A stretch of 53,378 nucleotides of DNA, from the NCBI GenBank assembly GCA_948968885.1, contig CAREUR010000006.1, positions 1 through 53,378 on the forward strand, read 5' to 3'. This document shows, in pieces, positions 8,701-16,517 of the stretch. The number at the start of each line of letters is the position of its first letter. The stretch's first letter is position 1. The notes beneath the pieces are model-generated. The model was not told where the DNA came from. It saw only the letters and a program-made list of their open reading frames with translations, and did no database searches. The translations under genes and the position numbers were made by a program. The stretch is from an uncultured Eubacteriales bacterium. Its GTDB lineage: Bacteria > Bacillota > Clostridia > Oscillospirales > Acutalibacteraceae.

Positions 8701-9217
8701 CGGACACATGGCTGACGTGGGCTACGACATGTATCTGAAGCTCTTGGGGAATGCTATTCGCGTTGAAAAGGGCGATGTGCCGGCAAAGTTAGAGGTCGAG
8801 TGCCTTGTGGACGTCCAGGTTAGCGCCCATATTCCGGAGCGGTACATCTCGAACGTGAACCAGCGGCTTGATATCTATCGCCGCATCTCTGACATCCGCT
8901 CGAAGGACGACTCTACGGACGTTTTTGATGAGCTGATTGACCGATTTGGCGATCCGCCCGAGAGCGTTAGCAATCTGATTGACATCGCGCTCATTCGCAA
9001 CACCGCTTCGGACCTCGGGATTTACGAAATCCGCCAGCAGAACAGCACTTTCCTGCTTTTTTCTAACAATTTGGACGAGAAGCTTCTCGAAAAATTCATA
9101 AAAACCATGGGCAAGCGAGTCACCATCAAGTCCACTGCCAAGCCGCACGTCTGCGTCACGGCGGACCCCAAGCTCCCTGTCATCGCGAACCTGAAAGAAA
9201 TTCTATCGATATCTTAA
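5768..9217 (+). CDS. mfd: Transcription-repair coupling factor Mfd
   Basis: ATP-driven translocase that removes RNA polymerase stalled at DNA lesions and recruits UvrA. It has 1149 residues, the usual size. An N-terminal UvrB-homology module covers about residues 1-340; the CarD-like RNA-polymerase-interacting domain (VGDYVVHSLHGIG) lies near 487-545. The helicase core has Walker A GDVGFGKTE at about 640, DEEQRFG near 742, SATPIPRTL near 768 and the QIRGRVGRS motif near 912. The C-terminal TRCF domain follows (from about 980). The ATG follows AAGAGGGTCGAA. It is likely co-transcribed with pth. Its strand runs toward dnaA, which is head-on to a fork leaving the origin leftwards. Confidence 0.98.
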   Translation: MEFLDKILLKSSTFKSILKAIFNDKNTIGITSLADIHKAHFAHSICKVKNFPALMIVPNEGIAQKMATDLTAMGSRAAVFPARDFNFYNIEGQSTDYEHRRINVLSQILSGQLDIVVTTIDAALQFTVPESTLSTSTFSIGLDAKISPENAVKNLTNCGYTRSDQVEGPGQFSLRGGILDVFSTNSNNPVRIEFWGDTIDSMSFFDIADQRRTEKVDAISITPAHEVVISDTSKLVAKMIELQKHLESSKSAEKAINTLLAEIECLQNTGNIGSRDKFISLIYDSPGTLLDYLPSNAMVFICEQTQIDEKLRSHQAQWEEDLRSYLEDGVLCNGLTSFSLDKSDFLSFISNKQTVYLDLFLTQSYFSTIDKSIAFNARQIAPWSGSVNLLSEDLSSMSADQSVVILAGDETAANRIVFDLTPLYKNIQFVLNTKNILNGVKIITSGTLSAGFEYPEINFSLITYSHAGKAQNIFPKKKNKPTSIYSLSDLHVGDYVVHSLHGIGIFNGVHKLEVQGVAKDYIKISYARGDTLYVPVTQLDLVDKYIGPSAETRIKLNKLGTSDWQKSKARVKKATQDIAKELIKLYSERMRTKGYAFSEDGELQRDFEAQFEYVETPDQMRCIDEIKADMQRIAPMDRLLCGDVGFGKTEVALRAAFKCVCDSKQCAILVPTTILAWQHFETILSRFRSFPVKIEMLSRFRTPRQQEAILKRLKRGEIDIIVGTHRLVQKDVIFRDLGLVIIDEEQRFGVKQKERFKEIAKNVDILTLSATPIPRTLNMAMYGIRDMSSIEEAPQNRVPVQTYVLEHDQTIINEAIRKELRRGGQVYYMHNSVGSISQTAAALQRQIPEATVGFAHGKMSEQELSRVWQGVIEHKIDILVCTTIIETGVDVANVNTLIIENADRLGLAQLHQIRGRVGRSERRAFAYFTYKRNKILSEISQKRLAAIREFTEFGSGFKIAMRDLELRGAGNILGGEQHGHMADVGYDMYLKLLGNAIRVEKGDVPAKLEVECLVDVQVSAHIPERYISNVNQRLDIYRRISDIRSKDDSTDVFDELIDRFGDPPESVSNLIDIALIRNTASDLGIYEIRQQNSTFLLFSNNLDEKLLEKFIKTMGKRVTIKSTAKPHVCVTADPKLPVIANLKEILSIS

Positions 9218-9224
9218 ATTTTTG

Positions 9225-9253
9225 TGGACATTTTTTGTAAAAAAGTGTATAAT
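9225..9253 (+). promoter_or_regulatory. Promoter for the PrsA-like lipoprotein
   Basis: TGGACA (9225-9230), 17 bases, TATAAT (9248-9253). It gives the lipoprotein a start independent of mfd, with a leader of about 85 bases. Confidence 0.75.
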
Positions 9254-9345
9254 CTGATTAAAATAATATTTTTGCGCGGACTTTTGGCTTTTGGCGCGGT
9301 GTATGGCAATGTCTGCGCAGCAAAAAAACGGAGGGTAAAGTAAAA

Positions 9346-10569
9346 ATGAAATTTTTCAAAAAAGGCATCACCTTGTTCTTGGCGCTCGCACTTTGTCTGA
9401 ATTTTTGCGGCTGCGGTTGTTTCGACAGGTCTTGGGCTATCCAATGCGGCGATGAATCCCTTCCTACTGGGGTTTACGTCTTTTTCTTGATGCAGGCTCA
9501 TCAAGAGGCTATTCAGAAGTTGTCTCAAGACGGCTCCACCACCGACGACCTCTCCAACGCGACTATCGAAGGCCAGAGCGCGCCCAATTGGATCGTCGAA
9601 AGGTCCTTGACTATGTGCAAAGAGATCCTTGTTATTGAGGTCATCTTCGTCGAGATGGGCTTGAGCCTGACTGAAGCTGATGAAAAGCAAATTCAAAAGC
9701 TTGTTGACTCCATTATGTCGTCCTCGGGCACGATGTTTGCGAACTCCGGCATTAGCAGGGCCGACGTGCAGCGCGTGGTTTCGGCTCAGGTAAAGAGGAG
9801 CAAGGTTTTCATGGCGATTTACGGCAAGGACGGCTCCAATCCGGTTTCCGACGAGGCTCTCAACAGATATTATAAAGAGACCTATATGAAACTGTTGTTC
9901 CACTCAAAAATGCCGACTCCTTCGGGCGAGAGCGGCGATGCGAATAATTCTAATTCGGAAAATAGCTCAGAGGGCGAAAATAATCAGAATCAGCCGGTCG
10001 AAACGGACGAAACCATCCAGAGCGAGCTGAACGGCTATGTTGACGCTATAAACAACGGCAGCAAGACGCTTGATCAAGTTCGTGAGGAACTCAAAAAGTC
10101 TGCACCTGCCCAGGATGGCGCCCCTAGCGACCCTTTGGTTGAGCAGATTATTAATCCGAACTCACCAACCTTGGCGTCAGAAATCGCAGAGAAGGTCAAG
10201 ACGCTCGAAAAGGGCAAGGCAGCTATGGTGACTTTGAACAACATCTACTTCTTAATCTACAACGCCGGCGCTCCTACGGAGGATCTCGACTTTAGCAAGG
10301 ATGAGGACACCGAGCAGAAGCCAGAATCTCAGGATGCAAATCAGGAAAATTCCGATCAGAACGCCGAAAATGACTCGGATCAAGACCAAGAATCCGATGA
10401 ATCCGGCAAAAACAGCAAACGCGATAACATCTTGTCCGAGATGAAGCGCACAGAGTTTGAGGAAAAAATCAAGCAAAAGCTCGATTCGTTGGGCTTTACC
10501 ATAAACTACAACGCGCTGAATCAGTTCAACCCGCTGATGTTCAACAAGCTGGTGAACGCCGCCGCGTAG
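9346..10569 (+). CDS. PrsA/SurA-like secreted lipoprotein lacking a clear PPIase domain
   Basis: 407 residues. Basic start MKFFKKG, a hydrophobic core, then CLNFCGCGC, which offers a lipobox-like FCGC for lipidation. The helical N-terminal part (CKEILVIEVIFVEMGLSLTEA, then VDSIMSSSG) resembles SurA/PrsA N-domains, and a PrsA-like foldase gene after mfd is common in Clostridia. The middle and late parts contain two low-complexity Asn/Glu/Ser/Asp-rich linkers (about residues 195-225 and 310-355). A parvulin domain is not recognisable, so it is probably a chaperone-type holdase or a degenerate foldase. The ATG follows GGAGGGTAAAGTAAAA. A strong terminator follows. Family assignment rests mainly on layout and context. 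Confidence 0.65.
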   Translation: MKFFKKGITLFLALALCLNFCGCGCFDRSWAIQCGDESLPTGVYVFFLMQAHQEAIQKLSQDGSTTDDLSNATIEGQSAPNWIVERSLTMCKEILVIEVIFVEMGLSLTEADEKQIQKLVDSIMSSSGTMFANSGISRADVQRVVSAQVKRSKVFMAIYGKDGSNPVSDEALNRYYKETYMKLLFHSKMPTPSGESGDANNSNSENSSEGENNQNQPVETDETIQSELNGYVDAINNGSKTLDQVREELKKSAPAQDGAPSDPLVEQIINPNSPTLASEIAEKVKTLEKGKAAMVTLNNIYFLIYNAGAPTEDLDFSKDEDTEQKPESQDANQENSDQNAENDSDQDQESDESGKNSKRDNILSEMKRTEFEEKIKQKLDSLGFTINYNALNQFNPLMFNKLVNAAA

Positions 10570-10589
10570 TCCCGGCAAAATCAAATAAG

Positions 10590-10622
10590 AAAGGCATTTC
10601 TTAATTAAAAGAAATGCCTTTT
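10590..10622 (+). terminator. Rho-independent terminator after the PrsA-like gene
   Basis: Perfect 12-base-pair stem AAGGCATTTCTT (10591-10602) and AAGAAATGCCTT (10609-10620), ending in T's. Being symmetric with A's on the left, it could also serve the minus-strand ppa transcript. Confidence 0.85.
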
Positions 10623-10689
10623 GCCATGGGTGCCATAATTTCGCGGCCCGGCGCATACTATAAAACGGGACGTGCCGCCAATCTCGCCA

Positions 10690-11217
10690 TTAGCAGAACT
10701 TCTTTTTGTACGCCTCTATGCACTGCTCAATGACCTTGCAAGCCTCCCCAGCTCCTTTTATCGACTCTACCGACGTCTTCTTGCCCTCCAGCTCTTTGTA
10801 TCGGGTAAAAAAGTGGTTCATCTCGTCAAAAATGTGCCGCGGCAGCTCGCTTATATCCTTATATCCGTTATACATAGGATCCTTAAACGGTACCGCAATG
10901 ATCTTTTCGTCGTTTTCACCGTCGTCAACCATAGAGAGAATCCCGATAGGATAGCATTTTACCAGCGTTAATGGATAAACCTCTTCCGAGCAAAGCACCA
11001 AAACGTCCAACGGATCGCCATCCTCAGAATACGTCCGCGGAATAAACCCGTAGCTCGCCGGATATTGCATCGAAGTATACAACACGCGATCCAAAGTCAG
11101 CATTCCAGTCTGCTTGTCCAACTCATATTTCGTCTTGCAGCCCCGCGGAATCTCGATAACGGCCATAAAGCTGCTCGCAGAAACCCGCTCGGCGTCCATA
11201 TCATGCCAAATGTTCAT
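10690..11217 (-). CDS. ppa: Inorganic pyrophosphatase, family I
   Basis: Hydrolyses pyrophosphate to phosphate in the cytoplasm, pulling biosynthetic reactions forward. 175 residues, the normal size of bacterial soluble family I enzymes. The signature is DGDPLDVLVL with its metal-binding aspartates (about residues 66-75). Earlier landmarks are IEIPRGCKTKYELDKQTG and the YPASYGFIPRTY stretch; IIAVPFKDP follows. The ATG is preceded by AAGGAGCTGTAAT. It has its own promoter, is monocistronic, and converges with the PrsA-like gene. Confidence 0.97.
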   Translation of the reverse strand: MNIWHDMDAERVSASSFMAVIEIPRGCKTKYELDKQTGMLTLDRVLYTSMQYPASYGFIPRTYSEDGDPLDVLVLCSEEVYPLTLVKCYPIGILSMVDDGENDEKIIAVPFKDPMYNGYKDISELPRHIFDEMNHFFTRYKELEGKKTSVESIKGAGEACKVIEQCIEAYKKKFC

Positions 11218-11250
11218 ATTACAGCTCCTTCAAAAAATCTCGATGCGACC

Positions 11251-11280
11251 ATTATACCACACATTTCGGCTATTTGTAAA
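11251..11280 (-). promoter_or_regulatory. Promoter for ppa
   Basis: Minus strand: TTTACA (11280-11275), 18 bases, TATAAT (11256-11251). Confidence 0.75.
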
Positions 11281-11349
11281 TTAATTTTGATAAAATCTGT
11301 AAAAAAGCCTAATTTCCACATTAAAAATCACATATTTGGAGGCCAAAAA

Positions 11350-12399
11350 ATGAAAAATAAGTCAAAAATCACTGTTATGGCAGTTTTCTCCGTTATAATT
11401 ATTTTTGCAGCTGCCGGATTCTTTTTTCTAAATCAGAAAAATAGTTCCGTTACAGAATCTTCACAAAGCGAGGAAGTCCGTGCTGAAAACCCGAGTAAAA
11501 ACCCACTGACCGGGCTTTCTATCGACGGCGACAAGGTGAATAACCGTCCCATAGCCATCATGATAAACAATCTGCATTCCGGACAGCCCCTCCTAGGCGT
11601 CACAGAGGCAGATATCATGTACGAATGCCCCACAGAAGGTGGCATAACGCGGATTTTGGGCGTGTTTAAAGATCCCTCTGCAGTGCCCGCCATCGGCAGC
11701 GTGCGCAGTTCTCGGCCGTATTTCATCAGCATTGCTAAGAGCCTCGACGCCATCTACGTCCATCTGGGCGGCAGCACGCACGCTTACATCATCCTGAAGA
11801 GCGGCTACATCGATTCCATCGACCTTATCAAGGGTCAGTTCATGTGGCGAGACCCGGCCAGACGCAAAAATCTGGGTCTCGAGCACAGTGCCTTAACGTC
11901 TGGCGAGAAGCTCGGCGAGGGCATCAAAGCCCACAGATTTCGCACTCAGTGGGGCAAGGATTACTTCTACCCGCAGAGATTCGGTGTTGATTCGCAAGTT
12001 TTAAGCGGCACCAGCGCTACCACGGTCACCGCTAAGTTCTCAGGCTACAAGAGCAGCGTTTTTACCTACGACGAGCCCACTCAGACCTACCTGATTTCCC
12101 AGTTTAATCGGCCTCAGATGGACGACAACGTCAAAAGGCAGAACAGCAAGCCGAACATCATTTTGATGAACGTTTCGGGCCAAAACATCGATAATACCGA
12201 GCTTCTTGCGCTCGACATCATCGGCCACGGCACCGGAAAATACATCTCCCACGGCAAATGCATCGACATCACCTGGGCCAGAGATACCGATACATCGCCA
12301 TTTTCCTACTTCACTAAAGACGGAACCCCACTCACAATGCTGCCCGGCAAAATCTACACCTGTCTGCTAGCTCAGTGGGCCCGCGTGGACATCGAGTAA
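11350..12399 (+). CDS. DUF3048 (YerB-like) membrane-anchored protein
   Basis: A longer in-frame reading from 11065 exists, but the ATG at 11350 follows TTTGGAGGCCAAAAA and gives a proper N-terminus: MKNKSK, then a single hydrophobic segment (about residues 8-27) that acts as anchor. There is no cysteine lipobox, unlike Bacillus YerB. The extracellular part begins with NPLTGLSIDGDKVNNRPIAIM, then YECPTEGGITRILGVF and IGSVRSSRPYF, all typical of DUF3048. The C-terminal half, including the SHGKCIDITWAR region, also fits. 349 residues. The molecular function of the family is not established; it is an envelope protein. A terminator follows directly. Confidence 0.88.
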   Translation: MKNKSKITVMAVFSVIIIFAAAGFFFLNQKNSSVTESSQSEEVRAENPSKNPLTGLSIDGDKVNNRPIAIMINNLHSGQPLLGVTEADIMYECPTEGGITRILGVFKDPSAVPAIGSVRSSRPYFISIAKSLDAIYVHLGGSTHAYIILKSGYIDSIDLIKGQFMWRDPARRKNLGLEHSALTSGEKLGEGIKAHRFRTQWGKDYFYPQRFGVDSQVLSGTSATTVTAKFSGYKSSVFTYDEPTQTYLISQFNRPQMDDNVKRQNSKPNIILMNVSGQNIDNTELLALDIIGHGTGKYISHGKCIDITWARDTDTSPFSYFTKDGTPLTMLPGKIYTCLLAQWARVDIE

Positions 12400-12418
12400 T
12401 CCCGTCAAACCAAATAAA

Positions 12419-12448
12419 GAAAGAGCATCCGATCGAGATGCTCTTTTT
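12419..12448 (+). terminator. Rho-independent terminator after the DUF3048 gene
   Basis: AAAGAGCATC (12420-12429), loop CGATCGA, GATGCTCTTT (12437-12446), then T's. Confidence 0.88.
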
Positions 12449-12458
12449 GTGGTTATGT

Positions 12459-12484
12459 GGCAGCGCGCGGTATAGTGCGCCGCT
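12459..12484. repeat. Hairpin element 1 with loop GCGGTATAGT
   Basis: Loop GCGGTATAGT at 12467-12476 is closed by GCGC/GCGC, an A-C mismatch and three more pairs. The same ten-base loop, closed by different stems, occurs at 33784-33807 and 48063-48086. It sits at the very end of serS (minus strand), after the DUF3048 terminator. Confidence 0.6.
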
Positions 12485-13755
12485 TAGCTGATTCTACTTG
12501 CATTCATATAAGGCTTTAAAACCTCCGGAACCGTCACACTGCCATCCGCCTCTTGGTAATTCTCCAAAATCGCTGCCACAGTGCGGCCCACAGCCAGTCC
12601 AGAGCCATTCAAAGTATGCACAAGCTTAGCCTTATCAGCTTTGTCATCCTTAAACCGAATTGAAGCCCGCCGCGCCTGGTAATCCTCACAGTTCGAGCAA
12701 GACGAAATCTCAACATACCGGTCGTAAGAGGGCATCCAGACCTCCACATCGTACGTCTTGGCCGCACAAAAGCCCAAATCCCCGGTAGAAAGGCAAACCA
12801 CCCGATACGGCAACCCCAAAAGCTGCAAAACATTCTCTGCGTCCGCTGTCAGCTTCTCTAGCTCGTCGTAAGAGGCGTCCGGCCGCGCAAACTTCACCAT
12901 CTCGACCTTGTTAAACTGGTGCTGCCGGATCAATCCGCGAGTATCTCTGCCCGCCGACCCAGCCTCCGCCCGAAAGCACGCCGAATAAGCACAATATTTT
13001 ATCGGCAAAGCGTTTCCATCCAGAATCTCCTCGCGATGGTAGTTCGTCAGCGGAATCTCCGCCGTGGAAATCAAGAAATAATCGTCGTTAGCAAGCCTAA
13101 ATGCATCCTCTTCAAACTTTGGAAGCTGTCCCGTCCCCGTCATAGCGGCTCGATTAACGATGTCCGGCGGCAGAATCTCAGTGTACCCGCGGCTTGTGTG
13201 AGTGTCCAAGAAAAAGTTTATGATCGCGCGCTCAAGCCGTGCGCCAAGATCTCTATAAAAGTGAAACCTCGCGCCGGTAACCTTGGCAGCCCGCTTAGGA
13301 TCCAAAATGTTCAAGTCTCTACCCAAGTCCCAATGCGCCTTCGGAGAAAATCCAAAGTCTCTAGGCTCTCCCCAACGCCGAACTTCAACGTTATCGGAAT
13401 TATCAACGCCCATCGGCACGGTCTCATTCGGGATATTCGGAATAGCAAGAAGCCGATCCCTCAAGCTTTTTTCAGCATCACTAAGCTCAGCGTCCAAACC
13501 CGAGATCTCATCGGACAAAACCTTCATCTCCCGCATCACTTGCGACGTATCCTCGCCATTTTTCTTCATCTGCGGAATCTTCTTCGTCACCGCGTTCTGT
13601 TCAGACTTCATTGCCTCAACCTTAGCCGTCAAATCCCTCCGAACCCTGTCAAGCCGCAGAATTTCGTCAATCTCCACATCCATGTTAGCGTTGCGGCTCT
13701 TCATCGCGGCCTTCACCACGTCCGGATTCTCACGAATAAACTTTATATCAAGCAT
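12484..13755 (-). CDS. serS: Seryl-tRNA synthetase
   Basis: Charges tRNA-Ser (and tRNA-Sec where present) with serine. Class II enzyme, 423 residues. The N-terminal long coiled-coil arm (about residues 30-105, heptad-like Lys/Glu-rich) grips the tRNA-Ser variable arm. Motif 2 region: FRAEAGSAGRDTRGLIRQHQF; motif 3: NGSGLAVGRTVAAILENYQ; GTGQLPKFEED is also typical. The ATG follows GAGGAAG by 7 bases. It follows parB by 12 bases on the same strand and is probably the last gene of the parA-parB transcript. There is no T-box upstream. tRNA-Ser(CGA), one of its substrates, is encoded at 49.8 kb. Confidence 0.97.
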   Translation of the reverse strand: MLDIKFIRENPDVVKAAMKSRNANMDVEIDEILRLDRVRRDLTAKVEAMKSEQNAVTKKIPQMKKNGEDTSQVMREMKVLSDEISGLDAELSDAEKSLRDRLLAIPNIPNETVPMGVDNSDNVEVRRWGEPRDFGFSPKAHWDLGRDLNILDPKRAAKVTGARFHFYRDLGARLERAIINFFLDTHTSRGYTEILPPDIVNRAAMTGTGQLPKFEEDAFRLANDDYFLISTAEIPLTNYHREEILDGNALPIKYCAYSACFRAEAGSAGRDTRGLIRQHQFNKVEMVKFARPDASYDELEKLTADAENVLQLLGLPYRVVCLSTGDLGFCAAKTYDVEVWMPSYDRYVEISSCSNCEDYQARRASIRFKDDKADKAKLVHTLNGSGLAVGRTVAAILENYQEADGSVTVPEVLKPYMNASRIS

Positions 13756-13767
13756 AAAAGCACTTCC

Positions 13768-14646
13768 TCACAAATTAATTTCTTCCAAACCCCGAGCAAT
13801 ACTGGCCAGATCGTCATTGTTGTAAAACTCGATCTCGATCACACCTTTATTCTTGCGCGGTTTTTCCTTAACTTTGACCCGTCGACCCAAAATTTCTTTT
13901 AACGAAATTTCTACTTCATCAAAAAAAGGATTCCTCTTCTTTAAAGGCTTCGACTTCTTCTTAGAGCCCGCAGTAGAGGCCTCCAAAAGGTCCTTGCAAA
14001 TCTTCTCAACCTCTCTAACAGAGAGAAAGTCCTCCACAGCCTTGCTGGCGACCTTCTCGATGTCTGCAGCGTTCTTCAAACTAAGCAAAGCCCGCGCGTG
14101 GCCAGAAGTCAAGGCGCCATCCGAGAGCAAATCCAGCACAGATTGTGGCAGTCCCAATAGTCTGATGGCGTTAGTGACGGTAGATCGGGACTTTCCCACT
14201 GTCTTGGCGACTTCGTCCTGTGTGAGATCGTAATTCTCGACCAAAGACTTGTACCCCAATGCCTCCTCAACGGGCGAGAGATCCTCGCGCTGCAGGTTTT
14301 CTATCAATGCCAGCTGCATGACTTCGCCATCCGAGAGCTCCCGGATTACAACAGGGACTTCGCTCAGTCCAGCCATCCGAGAGGCCCTCCAGCGGCGTTC
14401 CCCCGCCACTATCTGATAGAATTCCCCACCCGATACGGGCCTCACCAAAAGTGGCTGCAAAACGCCGTGCTGCGCGATGGAATCTGCCAATTCTGCCAAT
14501 GCTTCCTCGTCAAAATCGGTCCTCGGCTGAGCTCTGTTCGGCTCTATTTCAGAGATTTTCAGCATCACCGACGCTTTGTCTCCCGTCGCGTTCTCCAAAA
14601 AAATCGCGTCCAGCCCCTTTCCCAGTCCGCCGCTTTTCTTCGCCAT
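13768..14646 (-). CDS. parB: Chromosome partitioning protein ParB (Spo0J)
   Basis: CTPase clamp that loads at parS and organises the origin for segregation. N-terminal ParB/Srx domain with IEPNRAQPRTDFDEEALAEL, the GERRWRAS CTP-binding box near residue 85, then ENLQREDLSPVEEALGY. A helix-turn-helix follows (LTQDEVAKTVGKSRSTVTNA), and SGHARALLSL completes the central domain. A basic Lys-rich linker precedes the C-terminal dimer domain. 292 residues. The ATG at 14646 overlaps the parA stop (TGATG), giving translational coupling; a GTG one codon earlier is an alternative. Cognate parS sites are 0.9-3 kb away. Confidence 0.97.
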   Translation of the reverse strand: MAKKSGGLGKGLDAIFLENATGDKASVMLKISEIEPNRAQPRTDFDEEALAELADSIAQHGVLQPLLVRPVSGGEFYQIVAGERRWRASRMAGLSEVPVVIRELSDGEVMQLALIENLQREDLSPVEEALGYKSLVENYDLTQDEVAKTVGKSRSTVTNAIRLLGLPQSVLDLLSDGALTSGHARALLSLKNAADIEKVASKAVEDFLSVREVEKICKDLLEASTAGSKKKSKPLKKRNPFFDEVEISLKEILGRRVKVKEKPRKNKGVIEIEFYNNDDLASIARGLEEINL

Positions 14647-15428
14647 CACTTGCCCTCTCCCCTCTTCTTGTCGCGCTTTATGAGCTCCTTCGCCAGCTTC
14701 AAGTACGCGCGCGAGCCCTTTCCGTGCTTATCATAATATATGGCTGGCTTCCCAAAGCCCGGCGCTTCCGAAAGCTTCACTGTCCGCGGAATGAACGTCT
14801 TGAACACTTTCTGATCGAAATAATTCTTAACTTCCTCGGCCACCTGCTGATTCAGCTTGAGTCGCGCATCGAACATCGTCAAAAGCACGCCCTCCACGTC
14901 CAAATCCGGATTATAAGTCCGCTTGACCAGACGCACCGTGCTCATCAGCTGAGAAAGCCCCTCCAAAGCGTAAAACTCACATTGAATCGGCACCAAAATG
15001 GAATCGCAAAAACTCAAAGCATTAGTGGTAATCAGTCCCAAAGAGGGCGGGCAATCAATAATAATGTAATCATACGAACGCAGAACTGGCGCGATTGCTT
15101 GGCTCAATTTTGACTCTCGATTCTCCAAATTCGCTAACTCAATCTCCGCCCCGGCCAAATCTATGTTCGCAGGCAAAATGTCCAGATTATCGAACTCCGT
15201 CTTGATAATGGCCTCGTTGACCCTGTCCACATCGAGCAAAACATCATAAATCGAGCACTTCAGCTTCGCCTTATCAACCCCCACGCCACTCGTCGTGTTA
15301 CCCTGCGGATCCATGTCTATCAGCAAAACTTTCTCCTTAGACTTTCCCAAAGCAGCCGCCAAATTCACCGCCGTCGTGGTCTTTCCCACGCCACCTTTTT
15401 GGTTCGTTATCGCGATTATCTTCTTCAT
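14646..15428 (-). CDS. parA: Chromosome partitioning ATPase ParA (Soj)
   Basis: Deviant Walker ATPase that partners ParB in origin segregation and, in Bacillus, controls DnaA. NQKGGVGKTTTAVNLA (Walker A with the signature Lys) starts at residue 8; DMDPQGNTT and IIDCPPSLG follow. A longer in-frame start exists at 15473, but AAAAAAGGGGGCGC lies directly before a double ATG; the second (15428) has the better spacing of about 7 bases and yields the standard start MKKIIAITNQ, 260 residues. It overlaps parB. Its promoter is next to the first parS site, so autoregulation by ParB binding is plausible. Confidence 0.96.
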   Translation of the reverse strand: MKKIIAITNQKGGVGKTTTAVNLAAALGKSKEKVLLIDMDPQGNTTSGVGVDKAKLKCSIYDVLLDVDRVNEAIIKTEFDNLDILPANIDLAGAEIELANLENRESKLSQAIAPVLRSYDYIIIDCPPSLGLITTNALSFCDSILVPIQCEFYALEGLSQLMSTVRLVKRTYNPDLDVEGVLLTMFDARLKLNQQVAEEVKNYFDQKVFKTFIPRTVKLSEAPGFGKPAIYYDKHGKGSRAYLKLAKELIKRDKKRGEGK

Positions 15429-15459
15429 CATGCGCCCCCTTTTTTCATGGTTTACACTA

Positions 15460-15487
15460 ATTATACCACACACAAAATTTTTTGCAA
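15460..15487 (-). promoter_or_regulatory. Promoter for parA-parB-serS
   Basis: Minus strand: TTGCAA (15487-15482), 16 bases, TATAAT (15465-15460). The parS site at 15501-15516 is only 13 bases upstream of the -35 box. Confidence 0.6.
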
Positions 15488-15500
15488 GAAAAATATCAAA

Positions 15501-15516
15501 AGTTTCACGTGAAACA
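15501..15516. promoter_or_regulatory. parS site 1
   Basis: AGTTTCACGTGAAACA, 15 of 16 bases of the Bacillus parS consensus TGTTTCACGTGAAACA. It lies between parA and noc. Confidence 0.9.
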
Positions 15517-15541
15517 TTGTAAACCTGGACGCAAAAAAAGA

Positions 15542-15557
15542 TGTTTCACGTGAAACA
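15542..15557. promoter_or_regulatory. parS site 2
   Basis: TGTTTCACGTGAAACA, a perfect palindromic parS, 25 bases from site 1 and 20 bases beyond the noc stop codon. Confidence 0.96.
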
Positions 15558-15577
15558 TCTTTGACTCAAAGTATAAA

Positions 15578-16402
15578 TTATGCGCTTTCGACCTTCTTAG
15601 ACCCCCGTTCTTTCGGGATTTTAATCATGTATTCCAAATATTCAGCCGACTCGTTGTGGATATACTGTACACCCTCCCGAGAAATTTTCATCAAATCCAA
15701 GGCGTCATTGATCGCATTCATAAAAAAGGTTAAGTCTTTAACAACAAATTTTTCATCAATATTATCAGAATTGTCCATCCTGGCGCCCTGCAAAATCGAA
15801 TCAATCAATGATTCTGTGTCCTGCACGTTTAAATTTTTCGCAGCTATTTTTTTTATCATCAATTTGCGCTGCTCTTTGCTTTCGAGCTTCAAAATGGCTC
15901 TAGCATGCCGCTCAGTCAAGTTTGCTTTTTTTATTAAGGCTCGTTCTTCGTCATCCAGCTTCAAGAGTCTTAGCTTGTTCGCTATTGTTGACTGCTTTTT
16001 CCCCAGTTTTTTCGCGACTGATTCTTGTGTCAATCCCCAAATTTCTATCAAATTTCGCATTGCTTCGGCCTCTTCAAACATGTTTAAATTTGCTCGCTGC
16101 AAATTTTCTAATAAAGCAAAAACCGCCGCCTGAGTCTCGTCGCAATCCAAAATCACGCACGGAACCGTCTTGAATCCCGCCATTATCGCCGCCCGAAGCC
16201 GCCTCTCTCCTGCAACCAACTCAAACTTAGATGCAAAAACCCTCCTAACCGATATCGGCTGCAAAATTCCGTTTTCCCTGATGCTCCGAGAAAGTCCCGC
16301 CAATGCCTCTTTAGAAAAGCAAACTCTCGGCTGAGATCGACTCGGCTCAATCTGAATCACCGGTATGCTGCGAATTTTGTCTGAATTTTGGAAACAAATC
16401 AA
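15578..16402 (-). CDS. noc: Nucleoid occlusion protein Noc (ParB family)
   Basis: A second ParB-like protein, 274 residues, between rsmG and parA, which is the standard place of noc. It has IEPSRSQPRVCFSKEALAGL, the GERRLRAA CTP-binding box, ENLQRANLNMFEEAEAM and the helix-turn-helix LTQESVAKKLGKKQSTIANK. Noc blocks division over the nucleoid by binding DNA and membrane. The first ATG (16435) has no ribosome site; a TTG at 16402 lies 6 bases after AGGGGGG and gives MICFQNSDKIRSIPV, so I place the start there. The N-terminal amphipathic membrane helix of Bacillus Noc is not obvious, so a diverged or ParB-like role remains possible. Confidence 0.88.
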   Translation of the reverse strand: MICFQNSDKIRSIPVIQIEPSRSQPRVCFSKEALAGLSRSIRENGILQPISVRRVFASKFELVAGERRLRAAIMAGFKTVPCVILDCDETQAAVFALLENLQRANLNMFEEAEAMRNLIEIWGLTQESVAKKLGKKQSTIANKLRLLKLDDEERALIKKANLTERHARAILKLESKEQRKLMIKKIAAKNLNVQDTESLIDSILQGARMDNSDNIDEKFVVKDLTFFMNAINDALDLMKISREGVQYIHNESAEYLEYMIKIPKERGSKKVESA

Positions 16403-16517
16403 AAGAATCCCCCCTGCACAACGCTGTTTTAACACGATGATACCATAAAAAAAAAGAATTTCTTACCCTTTTGTGTAGGTAAAAAATTTTTCTATTTTAG
16501 AAATTTGATTAAGCTTT

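Noticed and set aside
12919..13902. Long plus-strand open frame (327 codons) across serS and the end of parB
   Set aside because: Antisense of two clear genes, with the skewed composition typical of shadow frames.
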